Shown here: positions 28,267 to 37,581 of the stretch, one piece after another
Numbering within the stretch: the first letter of the stretch is position 1
Layout: each line of letters begins with the position of its first letter
Source of the DNA: Thermodesulfobium narugense DSM 14796
Lineage (GTDB): Bacteria; Thermodesulfobiota; Thermodesulfobiia; Thermodesulfobiales; Thermodesulfobiaceae
Length of the DNA stretch: 64,000 bases
Reading direction: 5' to 3'
Assembly: GCF_000212395.1 (NCBI RefSeq)
Contig: NC_015499.1
Location: 895,501 to 959,500, forward strand
Notes under the pieces: model-generated
Told to the model about the DNA's origin: nothing
The model's input: only the letters and a program-made list of their open reading frames with translations
Database searches by the model: none
Made by a program: the position numbers and the translations under genes

Positions 28267-29481
28267 TTGAATTATATAGAAATTGGAAGTAAAGAGTATA
28301 AAAAAGTATCCTTATGTATTCTAATAGGCAGTATAGTAAATTTTGCACTAATGTATTCGCCACAGCCATTAATAAGCTTATATTCTGAACTTTATCACGT
28401 TTCACCTGAAACAGCAAGTTTATCTATTTCTTTAACTACTATTACAATGTCGATATGTTTGTTTTTTGTCTCTCTTTTTATAAGTTCCTGGAACAGAAAA
28501 TTAATAATGAGTTTTTCGCTAATTTTAACTTCTCTCTTAGCCATTTTTACAGCATTTTTATCTAATTTTTACTTATTTTTAGTTTTAAGATTCTTTGAAG
28601 GAATTGTTGTGGCAGGCTTTCCATCTATTGCAATGACATATTTAAACGAAGAATTTTCACCAAAAGATATTGGTAAAATATTAGGATATTATGTATCTGG
28701 AACAGCAATTGGTGGTTTTCTGGGTAGAATTTTAACGGGAATATTTACTGATTTATTTAGCTGGCAGGTAGCATTTTTAATACAAGGATCTATTTTCATG
28801 TTAGCAAGTGTATGGTTTACGTTTAATTTACCCGATTCAAAGAATTTTAATAAAACTAATATTTCTTTTTGCCGTTTAAAATCTGTTTTAATTTTTACGT
28901 TGTTCAATTCAAAACTTGTAAACCTATATCTAACAGGTTTTTTATTAATGGGAGCATATATTAGTATATTGAATTACATTGGGTATCCACTAAGTAGAGA
29001 TCCATATGACTTAAGTCAAACAGCTTTTGGCTTTTTGTTTGTAGTTAACTTGGTGGGAGTTTTTAGTTCAGCCTATTTCGGTAACTTATCCGATCAGTAT
29101 TCAAGACGCATTATAATGTGCATTGCACTATCAATTTTTCTTAGTGGAACTTTGCTTACATTGGAACCATTATTATTTTTCAAGATTATAGGAGTTTCGC
29201 TAGTGGCATTTGGTTTTTTTGCTGGGCATGCCGTAGCTAGTAGTTGGGTTGGCTTTCTTTCATCAAGAAGGCAAAAATGTCAAGCGTCATCTTATTATTT
29301 GTTTTTCTACTATTTAGGAGCGAGCCTTTTGGGATGGGCAGGTGGTTTTTTTCTTAAATTATTTGGCTGGAATGGTATAGTTTTTTACGTTAGCATATTG
29401 TTAATTATTGCATTTTTCTCTTCAGTAAGACCATTGTCTAACATTTTAAGCTTCAATCCTGTAAAAGTTTTTTCTAAATAA
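28267..29481 (+). CDS. MFS transporter (YnfM-like)
   Basis: A 404-residue, 12-helix major facilitator protein. RFFEGIVVAGFPSIAMTYLNEEF and GRILTGIFTDLFSWQ match the YnfM/arabinose-efflux-like branch. The substrate is unknown. TTG 28267 is preceded by AAGGAG at a ten-base spacing. It lies divergent from the LysR gene and downstream of a promoter-hairpin element, so it is probably regulated. Confidence 0.85.
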   Translation: MNYIEIGSKEYKKVSLCILIGSIVNFALMYSPQPLISLYSELYHVSPETASLSISLTTITMSICLFFVSLFISSWNRKLIMSFSLILTSLLAIFTAFLSNFYLFLVLRFFEGIVVAGFPSIAMTYLNEEFSPKDIGKILGYYVSGTAIGGFLGRILTGIFTDLFSWQVAFLIQGSIFMLASVWFTFNLPDSKNFNKTNISFCRLKSVLIFTLFNSKLVNLYLTGFLLMGAYISILNYIGYPLSRDPYDLSQTAFGFLFVVNLVGVFSSAYFGNLSDQYSRRIIMCIALSIFLSGTLLTLEPLLFFKIIGVSLVAFGFFAGHAVASSWVGFLSSRRQKCQASSYYLFFYYLGASLLGWAGGFFLKLFGWNGIVFYVSILLIIAFFSSVRPLSNILSFNPVKVFSK

Positions 29482-29596
29482 CAGCTTTTAGTCCCAACAA
29501 TTTTATATTTATTAAACCCATTTAGAGAATTCGTGGTATTATTTGATTATAAAAAATATATTTAGTAAATTTATTATGATTATGGAGGAAATAGGA

Positions 29597-30142
29597 ATGT
29601 CAAAAAATATACTCGTTTTAACTGAAAGTCCAAGGAAGAAGGGTAATAGCGATCTATTGGCTGACGCTTTTATTGACGGAGCAAAGGTTGCTGGGCATAA
29701 TGTTACAAAATTTATAACTGCCGAAAAAAATATCGATGGTTGCAAAGCGTGTAATAAGTGTTTTACAAAGAATAAAGCGTGTTTCTTTTCTGATGATTTT
29801 AATGAATTAGCCCCAATAGCTATGAATTCTGACCTATTAGTAATTTCTACACCTTTATATTGGTTTTCATTCCCATCCAAGCTTAAGGCTGCAATTGATA
29901 AATTTTATTCATTCCTTATTGGAAATGTTACATTGAAAATTAAAGAAAGCTTGTTAATTGTTTGTGGAGCTACAGAAAACCAAAAAGAATTTCAAGGGAT
30001 TACAACATCTTACGAGTTGATAGCCAATTATATGAAGTGGACTAATAAAGGAGTTATAACAATAAAGGGGATGCACGAAAAGAAAGATATATTAAAAACT
30101 GATTGGCTAAAAAAGTTGGAGGAAATAGGAAAAAATATTTGA
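29597..30142 (+). CDS. Flavodoxin-like NADPH-dependent FMN reductase family protein
   Basis: A 181-residue flavoprotein. The FMN-binding loop is SPRKKGNSDLLADAF, and a CxxC stretch DGCKACNKCF follows, as in iron-sulfur-flavoprotein-like multimeric flavodoxins. TPLYWFSFPSKLKAAIDK is the second flavin-binding motif. ATG 29597 has GGAGG eight bases upstream; the longer open frame to 29543 lacks a ribosome site. Its neighbours include WrbA, a related flavoprotein. Confidence 0.85.
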   Translation: MSKNILVLTESPRKKGNSDLLADAFIDGAKVAGHNVTKFITAEKNIDGCKACNKCFTKNKACFFSDDFNELAPIAMNSDLLVISTPLYWFSFPSKLKAAIDKFYSFLIGNVTLKIKESLLIVCGATENQKEFQGITTSYELIANYMKWTNKGVITIKGMHEKKDILKTDWLKKLEEIGKNI

Positions 30143-30207
30143 AAATTTTAACAACATAAGTTTTAACTCATTTTATTTGAAAGTGCTGTAATTGTTTTTA
30201 AAAAAAA

Positions 30208-30283
30208 TGGAGCCGAGGATCAGAGTCGAACTGACAACCTGCTGATTACAAATCAGCTGCTCTGCCTATTGAGCTACCTCGGC
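30208..30283 (-). tRNA. tRNA-Thr (anticodon UGU)
   Basis: On the minus strand the acceptor stem GCCGAGG pairs with CCTCGGC, the anticodon loop is TTTGTAA (anticodon TGT, reading ACA), and the CCA end is encoded (TGG at 30208-30210). A run of eight T follows the CCA in the transcribed direction. Confidence 0.93.
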
Positions 30284-30292
30284 AATGGTCAA

Positions 30293-30321
30293 ATTATAAC
30301 ATAATAAGTTAGATTTTGAAA
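30293..30321 (-). promoter_or_regulatory. tRNA-Thr(UGU) promoter, TTTCAA-N17-TGTTATAAT
   Basis: Read on the minus strand: TTTCAA at 30321-30316, 17-base spacing and TATAAT at 30298-30293 with an upstream TG. It lies nine bases from the tRNA 5' end. Confidence 0.55.
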
Positions 30322-30404
30322 AGTATTAAAAAGATCTATAAAAAAATAAGAAATTAATTAAAAATTGATATATAATTTTAAATATTGGGAAAGGAGTGAA
30401 ATTC

Positions 30405-31064
30405 TTGGCCAAAGTTTTAGTTGTATATTATTCTTTGTATGGTCATATTCACAAACTTGCTGAAGCCATTGGTGAGGGGGCGAGTAGTGTAGATGGTATA
30501 AAAGTAAGCATAAAAAGAGTTCCAGAAACTCTTTCTAACGATATTATAGAAAAAATGGGAGCTACAGATATCCAACAGAAAATAAAAAGTACAGTTTCTG
30601 AAGTTTCATTAGATGATTTAACAAATGCTGATGCTATAATATTTGGAACTCCTACAAGATTTGGAAACATGTGTGCTCAAATGAAAACATTTTTAGATAG
30701 TACCGGAAGTATATGGTCAAGAGGAGAACTGTTTGGTAAAGTTGGTAGCGTTTTTGTTTCCTCAAATACTCAGCACGGCGGGCAAGAATCAACTATTCTA
30801 ACCTTTTTGCCATATTTGTTTCATCAAGGAATGATAGTTGTAGGTTTACCTTACCTGTTTAAGGGGCAAACAATTATGAGCGAAATAAGTGGTTGTTCTC
30901 CTTACGGAGCATCTTGTGTTGCTGGTGAAAATTCTTCTAGAAATGTTTCGCAAAATGAAATAGCCGGTGCCTTTTTTCAAGGAAAATATGTTGCGCTTAT
31001 CACAAAAGATATTTCTAATAATAGAGAAAAATATTTCAAGACTTTAGTTTCGCTTAATAATTAA
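30405..31064 (+). CDS. wrbA: NAD(P)H:quinone oxidoreductase, WrbA type
   Basis: A 219-residue flavodoxin-like quinone reductase with FMN. The N-terminus AKVLVVYYSLYGHIHKLAEAI, PTRFGNMCAQMKTFLD and SSNTQHGGQESTI are the WrbA signatures. TTG 30405 is favoured as start: AAGGAG at 30391-30396 lies eight bases upstream and the protein then begins MAKVLV as in homologues; the GTG at 30396 overlaps that ribosome site. It lies 18 bases before a 2-hydroxyacid dehydrogenase gene, likely co-transcribed. Confidence 0.92.
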   Translation: MAKVLVVYYSLYGHIHKLAEAIGEGASSVDGIKVSIKRVPETLSNDIIEKMGATDIQQKIKSTVSEVSLDDLTNADAIIFGTPTRFGNMCAQMKTFLDSTGSIWSRGELFGKVGSVFVSSNTQHGGQESTILTFLPYLFHQGMIVVGLPYLFKGQTIMSEISGCSPYGASCVAGENSSRNVSQNEIAGAFFQGKYVALITKDISNNREKYFKTLVSLNN

Positions 31065-31082
31065 AAATTAAAGGAGGATAAA

Positions 31083-32051
31083 ATGTCTACAAAACCTAAA
31101 GTTGTAATGACAAATAAGATATTAGATGAGCCTTATAATTGGCTTAAAGAAAGAGTTAACCTTATTTGTTGGGAAGAAGAAAGTCAACCACCTCATGAAG
31201 TCATAAAAGATTGGCTTCAAGATGCTGATGGGCTTTACTCTACATTTTATCCTGTAACAAAAGCTTTATTAGAAGATGCAAAAAAACTTAAAGTTGTTAG
31301 TCAGTGTGCTGTGGGTTATGACAATATTGATGTAAATTATTGTACTGAAAGGAAAATACCTGTATGTAATACTCCACATGTCGTTGTAGAAGCAACTGCT
31401 GAACTTACTTATGGTTTACTAATTTGTGCAGCAAGAGATATTATAAATGCTGTAAATTATGTTAAAGAGGGTAAATGGATTAAAAATTTTGGCTATCCAT
31501 TATCTCATGATTTGCACGGCAAAACGCTTGGTATTTTTGGAATGGGAAATGTTGGATCTGCTCTAGCAAGAAGAGCCAACGCTTCGCTGATGAACGTAAT
31601 ATATCACAATAGAAAACCAAAACCTGACGATAAAAGCTTGAACGCCAAATATGTTAGTTTTGATGAGCTAATAGAGACCTCTGATTATTTAGTAATACTT
31701 TCACCACTGACTCCTGAAACTAGAGGAAAATTCAATTACGATGTTTTTAAGAGAATGAAAAAGACTGCAATTTTAATAAATGCAGCACGAGGCCCGATTG
31801 TGGTAACAGAAGATCTTTATAAGGCTCTATTAGATAAAGAAATTGCTTTTGCTGCATTAGACGTGGTAGATCCTGAGCCGATTCCTCATAATAGCCCACT
31901 TTTGAGTTTACCGAATGTTATTATTACACCACATATAGGAACAGCAACTTATGAAACCAGATTAAATATGATGCAACTTGCTGCCGAAAATCTTTTAGAT
32001 GTTTTAAATGGAAGAAAACCAAAATATTGTGTAAATCCTGAGGTTTTTTAG
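31083..32051 (+). CDS. D-2-hydroxyacid dehydrogenase (glyoxylate/hydroxypyruvate reductase-like)
   Basis: A 322-residue NAD(P)-dependent dehydrogenase. The nucleotide motif is GIFGMGNVGSALARR, and the catalytic Arg lies in NAARGPIV, Glu in DVVDPEP and His in ITPHIGTAT. The sequence fits GyaR-like glyoxylate reductases, though the exact substrate (glyoxylate, hydroxypyruvate or another 2-oxoacid) is inferred. AAAGGAGG precedes ATG 31083. Its 3' end overlaps the convergent GGDEF gene by four bases. Confidence 0.9.
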   Translation: MSTKPKVVMTNKILDEPYNWLKERVNLICWEEESQPPHEVIKDWLQDADGLYSTFYPVTKALLEDAKKLKVVSQCAVGYDNIDVNYCTERKIPVCNTPHVVVEATAELTYGLLICAARDIINAVNYVKEGKWIKNFGYPLSHDLHGKTLGIFGMGNVGSALARRANASLMNVIYHNRKPKPDDKSLNAKYVSFDELIETSDYLVILSPLTPETRGKFNYDVFKRMKKTAILINAARGPIVVTEDLYKALLDKEIAFAALDVVDPEPIPHNSPLLSLPNVIITPHIGTATYETRLNMMQLAAENLLDVLNGRKPKYCVNPEVF

Positions 32052-33340
32052 TAAAAAGCTCTTTTTTGTCTTTTATCTAAATACATTGCCTGATCAGCTT
32101 GATGAATTATGTTCTCAATTTCAGAGAGTTGATCAGGTTTTATTTCTGATATCCCATAGGAAAATGTTATTTCAAATTCTAATTTTTTCGAAGAATTAAA
32201 ATCATTAGTCTTACTTTTTAATCTTTCTAAAATTTGTATAGAATCTTTCTTCGACCTGCATCTTACCAATACAATAAATTCATCACCTCCAAAGCGTGCG
32301 ATTAAATCGTTTTCACGAAAAGATGATTTTAAAATTTTTGCAAAATTCTTGATTGCGATATCTCCTTTGATATGACCATAAGCATCATTAATTTTCTTTA
32401 AACCATCTAAATCGAAAAAAAATAGAAATAATTTTTTAAAATTTAATTGATTTTGGTTAAAATTTTTCTTTGCATAAGCAAAAAATCCCCTACGATTAAA
32501 TATTTCAGTTAGAGGATCTATATAGGAAAGATAGAGATTTTGTTTTTCTATTTCTTTGTACCTAGTAATATCCATTGCAAAAATTGTTGCCAATTCATTT
32601 TCTAAAGAGTCTTTAAAACCCGACATCATTATGGAAAAAGTCTTTTTATTTTTCAGTTCAATTTCCGATGCAAAATTTATATGTTTATTAATTACGTTTT
32701 CTAGTTGGCATTCATTGCATTGGCTTTCTCTGCCAAACAATAAACTGTAACATTTTGAACTTATATTATCAAGTTCTCTAGCTTGTTGATTTGCAAATAT
32801 CACATTAAAATTTTTATCAACAATCAGTAGATAAAATGGCAACTTTTGAATTAAAGTAGCTGTCAATTCTTTATCTAAATTTGTTGACAAGCTTTCGTGT
32901 ATTTTATTTGTAATATCTTTATAAAACAGTATCTTTCCTTTGAATAACTGCTCGCATAATAGTGGGACAGAGCGTCTTTCTATAATCTTTCCGTCTTTAA
33001 ATTCAATAATATCAAAGGTTTCTTTATCGAAATCTAAGATTTCAGGAATTTTATTAGAAAAAGAAGACAAATTTAAAACTTTTTTTGATAAAACATTAAT
33101 TTCTTCTTTAATGTCCCACGTAAAAGAATTATTAGTTTCTAAATCTAAAGGTAATATTTTCAAATAATTAGAATTATAAAAAATAGAATTAAAATTGTTA
33201 TCGTAAACTACAAATGCTTCTTCAATATTCTCTAAAATGTTTAAAAATAAAGTATTAAGAAGTTTGTTACTAAAAGGAACATTATCTACAAAGTGTTGAA
33301 TTTTTTTAAATAAAAATTGTCCTATATCATCTGACTTCAT
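32048..33340 (-). CDS. PAS-GGDEF diguanylate cyclase
   Basis: A 430-residue soluble diguanylate cyclase. Two PAS-like regions occupy the N-terminal 260 residues (FVVYDNNFNSIFYN and LLIVDKNFNVIFANQQ). The second contains a Cys-rich CNECQ stretch (FGRESQCNECQ), which could be redox or metal responsive. The GGDEF domain has RFGGDEF and the RxxD inhibitory site REND five residues upstream. It follows the secreted-protein gene after six bases and closes the four-gene minus-strand run starting with the J-domain gene. No Shine-Dalgarno is obvious before ATG 33340, suggesting coupled translation. Confidence 0.87.
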   Translation of the reverse strand: MKSDDIGQFLFKKIQHFVDNVPFSNKLLNTLFLNILENIEEAFVVYDNNFNSIFYNSNYLKILPLDLETNNSFTWDIKEEINVLSKKVLNLSSFSNKIPEILDFDKETFDIIEFKDGKIIERRSVPLLCEQLFKGKILFYKDITNKIHESLSTNLDKELTATLIQKLPFYLLIVDKNFNVIFANQQARELDNISSKCYSLLFGRESQCNECQLENVINKHINFASEIELKNKKTFSIMMSGFKDSLENELATIFAMDITRYKEIEKQNLYLSYIDPLTEIFNRRGFFAYAKKNFNQNQLNFKKLFLFFFDLDGLKKINDAYGHIKGDIAIKNFAKILKSSFRENDLIARFGGDEFIVLVRCRSKKDSIQILERLKSKTNDFNSSKKLEFEITFSYGISEIKPDQLSEIENIIHQADQAMYLDKRQKRAFY

Positions 33341-33346
33341 TTTAAA

Positions 33347-33817
33347 TTACTTTTCTTTTGAAGCATATGGATCCTCATTTAATATATTTGCCCAGCGCAT
33401 TATCCAATCTTTAGTTTTTTGTTGGTCCACATCAGTTAAGTCAAAAAGGGCTTTGTCATTAATATTAAAATCTACCTGGTATTGTCTAAACCCAAGAAAA
33501 TAATCCCTAGTGACAGCAAGTTCTAATTGATTAAAATCTTCTGTTAAGCTATATTTGTTCATTATATACCATGCAGAAAAATCATATCCCATTTTAAAGC
33601 TATCGTCAAAAAATTTTTCTTTTTTATCCTTTTCGTACACATCTGATGAACATATTACAAAATCAGTGGGAGTTTTAGTGTTTAAATAGCATTCCTTGGT
33701 TGAATTATAACCCTTTAAAAAATTTTCTTTATTAAATTCTAATGTCTTTGCTTGTAATCCTAGAGAGTTTAAGAATGTTAAAGCTAAGAAGATAAATAAT
33801 GCAATAAAATATTTCAT
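33347..33817 (-). CDS. Small exported protein of unknown function
   Basis: A 156-residue protein that I do not recognise. It starts with a signal peptide (KYFIALFIFLALTFLNSLGLQA, likely cleavage after LQA). The mature part is polar, with two cysteines (KECYLNT and VICSSD) that could form a disulfide, and aromatic motifs MGYDFSAWYIMNKYS and WIMRWANIL. GGGAGGA precedes ATG 33817. It lies 50 bases after the WD40 gene and six bases before the GGDEF gene in the same run. Confidence 0.6.
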   Translation of the reverse strand: MKYFIALFIFLALTFLNSLGLQAKTLEFNKENFLKGYNSTKECYLNTKTPTDFVICSSDVYEKDKKEKFFDDSFKMGYDFSAWYIMNKYSLTEDFNQLELAVTRDYFLGFRQYQVDFNINDKALFDLTDVDQQKTKDWIMRWANILNEDPYASKEK

Positions 33818-33867
33818 AAATATCCTCCCTGCAAGTTATTTTTGTTTTAGTTTCCCTAAATTATAAA

Positions 33868-35688
33868 TCAAAATTTCCAAAAATTAATTATTTTATCAAA
33901 ACCTACAGATAAAAGAATATTTGAATTTCCTCTAAATCTAATGTGTGCGACCTTATCGTAATGACCTCTTAAAGTCTTTAATTTTTCTGATGAAACTAGA
34001 TCATACAAAAAGATTTCATCATCATTAACAAAAGCGAAATGTAAACCATCACTTGAGAAAGTTAATAAGCTAATTTTTCTAAAATCAAATTTTATTTCAT
34101 TTAATAATCTGCCCAATCTATCGTATAGCTTTAAATTTTTATTATTATAGTAACAAATAATATTGAATTTTTCATTTACTGAAAATTTACCATCCTCAAT
34201 TTCTGTGTTAAAACAGTCAACTAATTTTCTCGAAATAAAATCAAATATAAAAATTTGCCCATCATAAGTTGATAAATAGAAAAAGTCTTTAAATAATAAA
34301 GTGTTGTGAGGATTAAAATCTATATCAAATGACTGAACAACAACATTTTCCGCCAAAAAATCTAATATATATAATCTTTTATCATTATTAGTCCAGTATA
34401 TATTGTTTTCAGATATGAATAAATTAGAGTTGTTAGTTTCAACATCTAAAATATAAAAATTCTTAAGATTTACGTCTTTATATATGTAAACGTTCCCATT
34501 TTTACTTACAAAAATCAATCTAGATATTTCATTGTTAATAAAAATTTTTTTAACAGGAACGTTAATTTCTATTAGTTCAGAATTGACTAGATTGTTGTTT
34601 TCTAAAGAAAAAATATTGACAAATCCTGTTTTTGTCCCAAAACAAACATTTTTGGTATCACTTGTAATAAATGCTGTAGAAATTTGTTCATTTAGTTCAA
34701 AAAAATCCCTTTTTAACAAATCTAAAGTATTTTTGTCACTAACTATAACAGATTTTGAAATAAAAGAATTTTTTTTACTTAAAACTTTAAGATTAGATGA
34801 AGAATTTATAACAGAAATAACTATATCTGAAAAGTTAACAAATCGTGCATCAAGGCAGGTTCCAAAAGTATCTAAAAAATAAATGGGCTTTAAATGGTTA
34901 ATATTATATACTCCTAATGAATTTGAATGACCTTCATCAGCAGAGAGTAGATATTTGCAATCCTTTGAAACTGATAAATTTAATATCTTATATTTGCTTT
35001 TAAAAAATTTATCTTCAACAACGTTTCTGTTGAAATTAAACATCTCAATTAATCCATTAACAAAACCTAAAAAGATTAAACCATCGTTGAGTATAACATC
35101 ATAAGCCGTAATCTTTAAATTGTTTTCATGAAGTAAGAGTTTTTTATTGTTTTTTAAAGACAAAAAATATACTTTGGAGTCATCTGTTAAATATGATATT
35201 AAATCTGAATCATCAAGAAAGTGAATTTTTCTAATCGGTTTATTTTCAATTTTTTTATTATAAATAATTTTTCCTTGTAATATTGAATAGATAAATATAT
35301 AACCATCCCACGTTCCTACAGCAATAAATTCTTCGTTTTCGCTTGTTGAAATTGAAATTATTGGGCTTTTTGATAACTTGATTTTTCCAAGATATAGACC
35401 ATCAATCATTGACCAAAAATTAATAACACCATTAAAAAAACCAATAACCAAAAATTTTGCGTTTTTCGAAATTGTTGAAGAAGTAGGGTAAGAGTTATCC
35501 CAATAAATTTTATGCAATATATCAAAATAAATTTTATTAACATTCAAGCATTTTCTCTCTTTTTTAAGATTTACCTCCAATATCTCTATTTCTTCAATAC
35601 TTCTTGCTACAATCTTATTTAAGATTGTAGAATTTAGTGAAATATTAAAATTGTTATTGTCTAAGAGCTTTATGGACTCTTTTTTCAT
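33868..35688 (-). CDS. WD40-repeat-like beta-propeller protein
   Basis: A 606-residue protein of AT-rich composition whose repeats resemble WD40 blades: the C-terminus reads LRGHYDKVAHIRFRGNSNILLSVGFDKIINFWKF, a classic GH...WD-like unit. Earlier segments (FVNGLIEMF, AVGTWDGYIFIY, FGTKTGFVNIFSL) repeat the same pattern at about 40-residue intervals. I see no signal peptide or catalytic domain, so it probably acts as a scaffold. Its start overlaps the J-domain gene by four bases (ATGA). Confidence 0.75.
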   Translation of the reverse strand: MKKESIKLLDNNNFNISLNSTILNKIVARSIEEIEILEVNLKKERKCLNVNKIYFDILHKIYWDNSYPTSSTISKNAKFLVIGFFNGVINFWSMIDGLYLGKIKLSKSPIISISTSENEEFIAVGTWDGYIFIYSILQGKIIYNKKIENKPIRKIHFLDDSDLISYLTDDSKVYFLSLKNNKKLLLHENNLKITAYDVILNDGLIFLGFVNGLIEMFNFNRNVVEDKFFKSKYKILNLSVSKDCKYLLSADEGHSNSLGVYNINHLKPIYFLDTFGTCLDARFVNFSDIVISVINSSSNLKVLSKKNSFISKSVIVSDKNTLDLLKRDFFELNEQISTAFITSDTKNVCFGTKTGFVNIFSLENNNLVNSELIEINVPVKKIFINNEISRLIFVSKNGNVYIYKDVNLKNFYILDVETNNSNLFISENNIYWTNNDKRLYILDFLAENVVVQSFDIDFNPHNTLLFKDFFYLSTYDGQIFIFDFISRKLVDCFNTEIEDGKFSVNEKFNIICYYNNKNLKLYDRLGRLLNEIKFDFRKISLLTFSSDGLHFAFVNDDEIFLYDLVSSEKLKTLRGHYDKVAHIRFRGNSNILLSVGFDKIINFWKF

Positions 35689-36494
35689 AGCTCAACTTTT
35701 CTAAAATCTTCAAATTTTTTTTTATAATTTTCTATTTCTGTTAAAATTGATGATTCAATTTGTGCTAGTAGATCAATGCCTTGCTTTCTTGCTTCAACTA
35801 CTTTAACATATAGAGTATATATGCTCAAACTTTTTAAATTCTGGATCTTAAAAGTAATCTCATCAATTTCTTCATTTAAAGATATTATCTTCTTTTTTAA
35901 AATTTTAATTTGAGAAGTTAAAGCATTATCATGTTCGTTAACTAAAGAATTAGCTAATTCTTGCAACTTTTTTAGATCCCCTTGATTATATGCTAAATTA
36001 ATTTCTGACATTAAATTGTGAAAGAGTATCTTTTCTTCATCACTTTTTGCTTTATCTGGGTGAAATTTTGAGGCAAGCTTTCTATAAAAAAATTTTATTT
36101 CATCATTAACTATACAATGTAAGTTTTCTTGAAATTCTTCGTTATTTTCTTCTCCTTGTAGGTTATAAAAAATTTCTTTTTCAATCTTATTTAATCTTCT
36201 TTCTTCTTCAGTTAAAGAAGTTCTTATATATTGGTGGATTAAATCATTATTTGATTTGTTTAAGTTTTTATCTAATTGAAGTTTGGCAACTTTAATTTTT
36301 AACCTATCTAATTCAATATATAACTTTCCTACTTTTTCTTGATAAGTTTTATAAAATAAAAATAATTTGTTTTTGAGTGAGTAATATTCACTTTTTAAAT
36401 TTTCAAGCTTATGTTGCAATTTATTAATATGAACTTGAAGTTCTAAAATTTCCTTAGTCATATCTTTATTAATTTTTTTATTTTTATGTGTCAT
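35685..36494 (-). CDS. J-domain protein with flanking coiled coils
   Basis: A 269-residue protein. Residues about 15-90 are heptad-rich coiled coil; a J domain follows with HPD at about 145-147 (LASKFHPDKAKSDE). It continues with LMSEINLAYNQGDL, and another long coiled coil ends the protein. A J domain would recruit a Hsp70 (DnaK) chaperone, but no dnaK lies in this window. The start at ATG 36494 is my choice: TATAAT on this strand ends seven bases upstream, and no Shine-Dalgarno is seen. An earlier ATG at 36536 overlaps the divergent aguA leader. The gene overlaps the WD40 gene by four bases. Confidence 0.75.
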   Translation of the reverse strand: MTHKNKKINKDMTKEILELQVHINKLQHKLENLKSEYYSLKNKLFLFYKTYQEKVGKLYIELDRLKIKVAKLQLDKNLNKSNNDLIHQYIRTSLTEEERRLNKIEKEIFYNLQGEENNEEFQENLHCIVNDEIKFFYRKLASKFHPDKAKSDEEKILFHNLMSEINLAYNQGDLKKLQELANSLVNEHDNALTSQIKILKKKIISLNEEIDEITFKIQNLKSLSIYTLYVKVVEARKQGIDLLAQIESSILTEIENYKKKFEDFRKVEL

Positions 36495-36554
36495 AGTATT
36501 AATTATATATAAAGAAGTTAAAATTATATAACACATGAAAATGGAGGTTTATCC

Positions 36555-37577
36555 TTGAGCACATTAATTGCAGAATGGGAAAAACAAGACGGTTTAATTC
36601 TTATTTATCCTCATGAAAAGACTGATTGGAAAGATAGTTTGTTAAATGTTCGATTATTTTATCATAATTTGATTGATCAAGTTATTAAGTTTGGAAAGGT
36701 AATTTTGATAGTTCCTGAAGATTTGAGCTGTAAAAATGAATTAAACTTCAACTATAAAGATCTTATCTGTTTAAAAGCTAGGACCAATGATACTTGGATC
36801 AGAGACAATGGACCAATCTTTATTAAAAAAAATGACAATTTTACTTTCTTAAATTTTAAATTTAATGGTTGGGGCAATAAATTTAATTTTGAATTTGACA
36901 ATGATTTAAATAATAAATTGTTTTCATCTGGAATATTTGATAAACGAGTAATAAAAAAAGATGTAAACTTTGTTTTGGAAGGCGGTAGTATTGATTATAA
37001 TTCTGATGGGATAATTTTAACTACAGAAAATTGTTTGCTTAATAAGAACAGAAATCCTCAATATTCCAAAGAAGCTATTGAAAAATTATTTTTAAATGTA
37101 TTTGAGCAAAAAAAAATTCTGTGGTTGAAAAGTGGAAAATTAATGGGCGATCATACTGATTCTCATATTGATATGCTAGCTAAATTCGTAAATAAAGATA
37201 CAATAGTTTATTCAAAATCATCAAATAAAAATTATCCATATTATGATGAACTTAATCAAATGGAAAAGGAGTTGGCTAATTTTAGAGATTGTGAAAATAA
37301 ACCCTTTAACTTAATTCCACTATTTTTACCAGAGATTAAAGATATACAAGGAAATTATTTGCCTGCAACTTATACTAACTTCTTACTATTCAATTCTGCA
37401 GTTTTAGTTCCGGTTTATCATTTAAAAGAAGATGAACATGCTTTAGATGTGTTTAAAAGAATTTTTTTTGATAAAGAAATAATACCAGTTGATTCAAGGA
37501 TATTAATTACTCAGGGTGGAGCATTGCATTGTGCTACTAATAATATTCCACATGGTTTTCTTAAAAAGGAGGTTTAA
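36555..37577 (+). CDS. aguA: Agmatine deiminase
   Basis: Converts agmatine to N-carbamoylputrescine and ammonia. The guanidino-modifying-enzyme fold is shown by NDTWIRDNGPIFI, EGGSIDYNSDG, the His region GDHTDSHIDMLA and the catalytic-cysteine region GGALHCATNNIPHG. The length of 340 residues is normal. TTG 36555 is preceded by GGAGG at a seven-base spacing. It is followed by N-carbamoylputrescine amidase, completing the route to putrescine. Confidence 0.92.
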   Translation: MSTLIAEWEKQDGLILIYPHEKTDWKDSLLNVRLFYHNLIDQVIKFGKVILIVPEDLSCKNELNFNYKDLICLKARTNDTWIRDNGPIFIKKNDNFTFLNFKFNGWGNKFNFEFDNDLNNKLFSSGIFDKRVIKKDVNFVLEGGSIDYNSDGIILTTENCLLNKNRNPQYSKEAIEKLFLNVFEQKKILWLKSGKLMGDHTDSHIDMLAKFVNKDTIVYSKSSNKNYPYYDELNQMEKELANFRDCENKPFNLIPLFLPEIKDIQGNYLPATYTNFLLFNSAVLVPVYHLKEDEHALDVFKRIFFDKEIIPVDSRILITQGGALHCATNNIPHGFLKKEV

Positions 37578-37581
37578 AAAA

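Noticed and set aside
29539-29880. 113-codon minus-strand ORF opposite the flavoprotein gene
   Set aside because: The plus strand encodes a clear flavodoxin-like protein; the antisense frame has no family features.
37516-37581. Longer N-terminus for aguB
   Set aside because: Lies inside aguA and in front of an ideal Shine-Dalgarno for ATG 37582.
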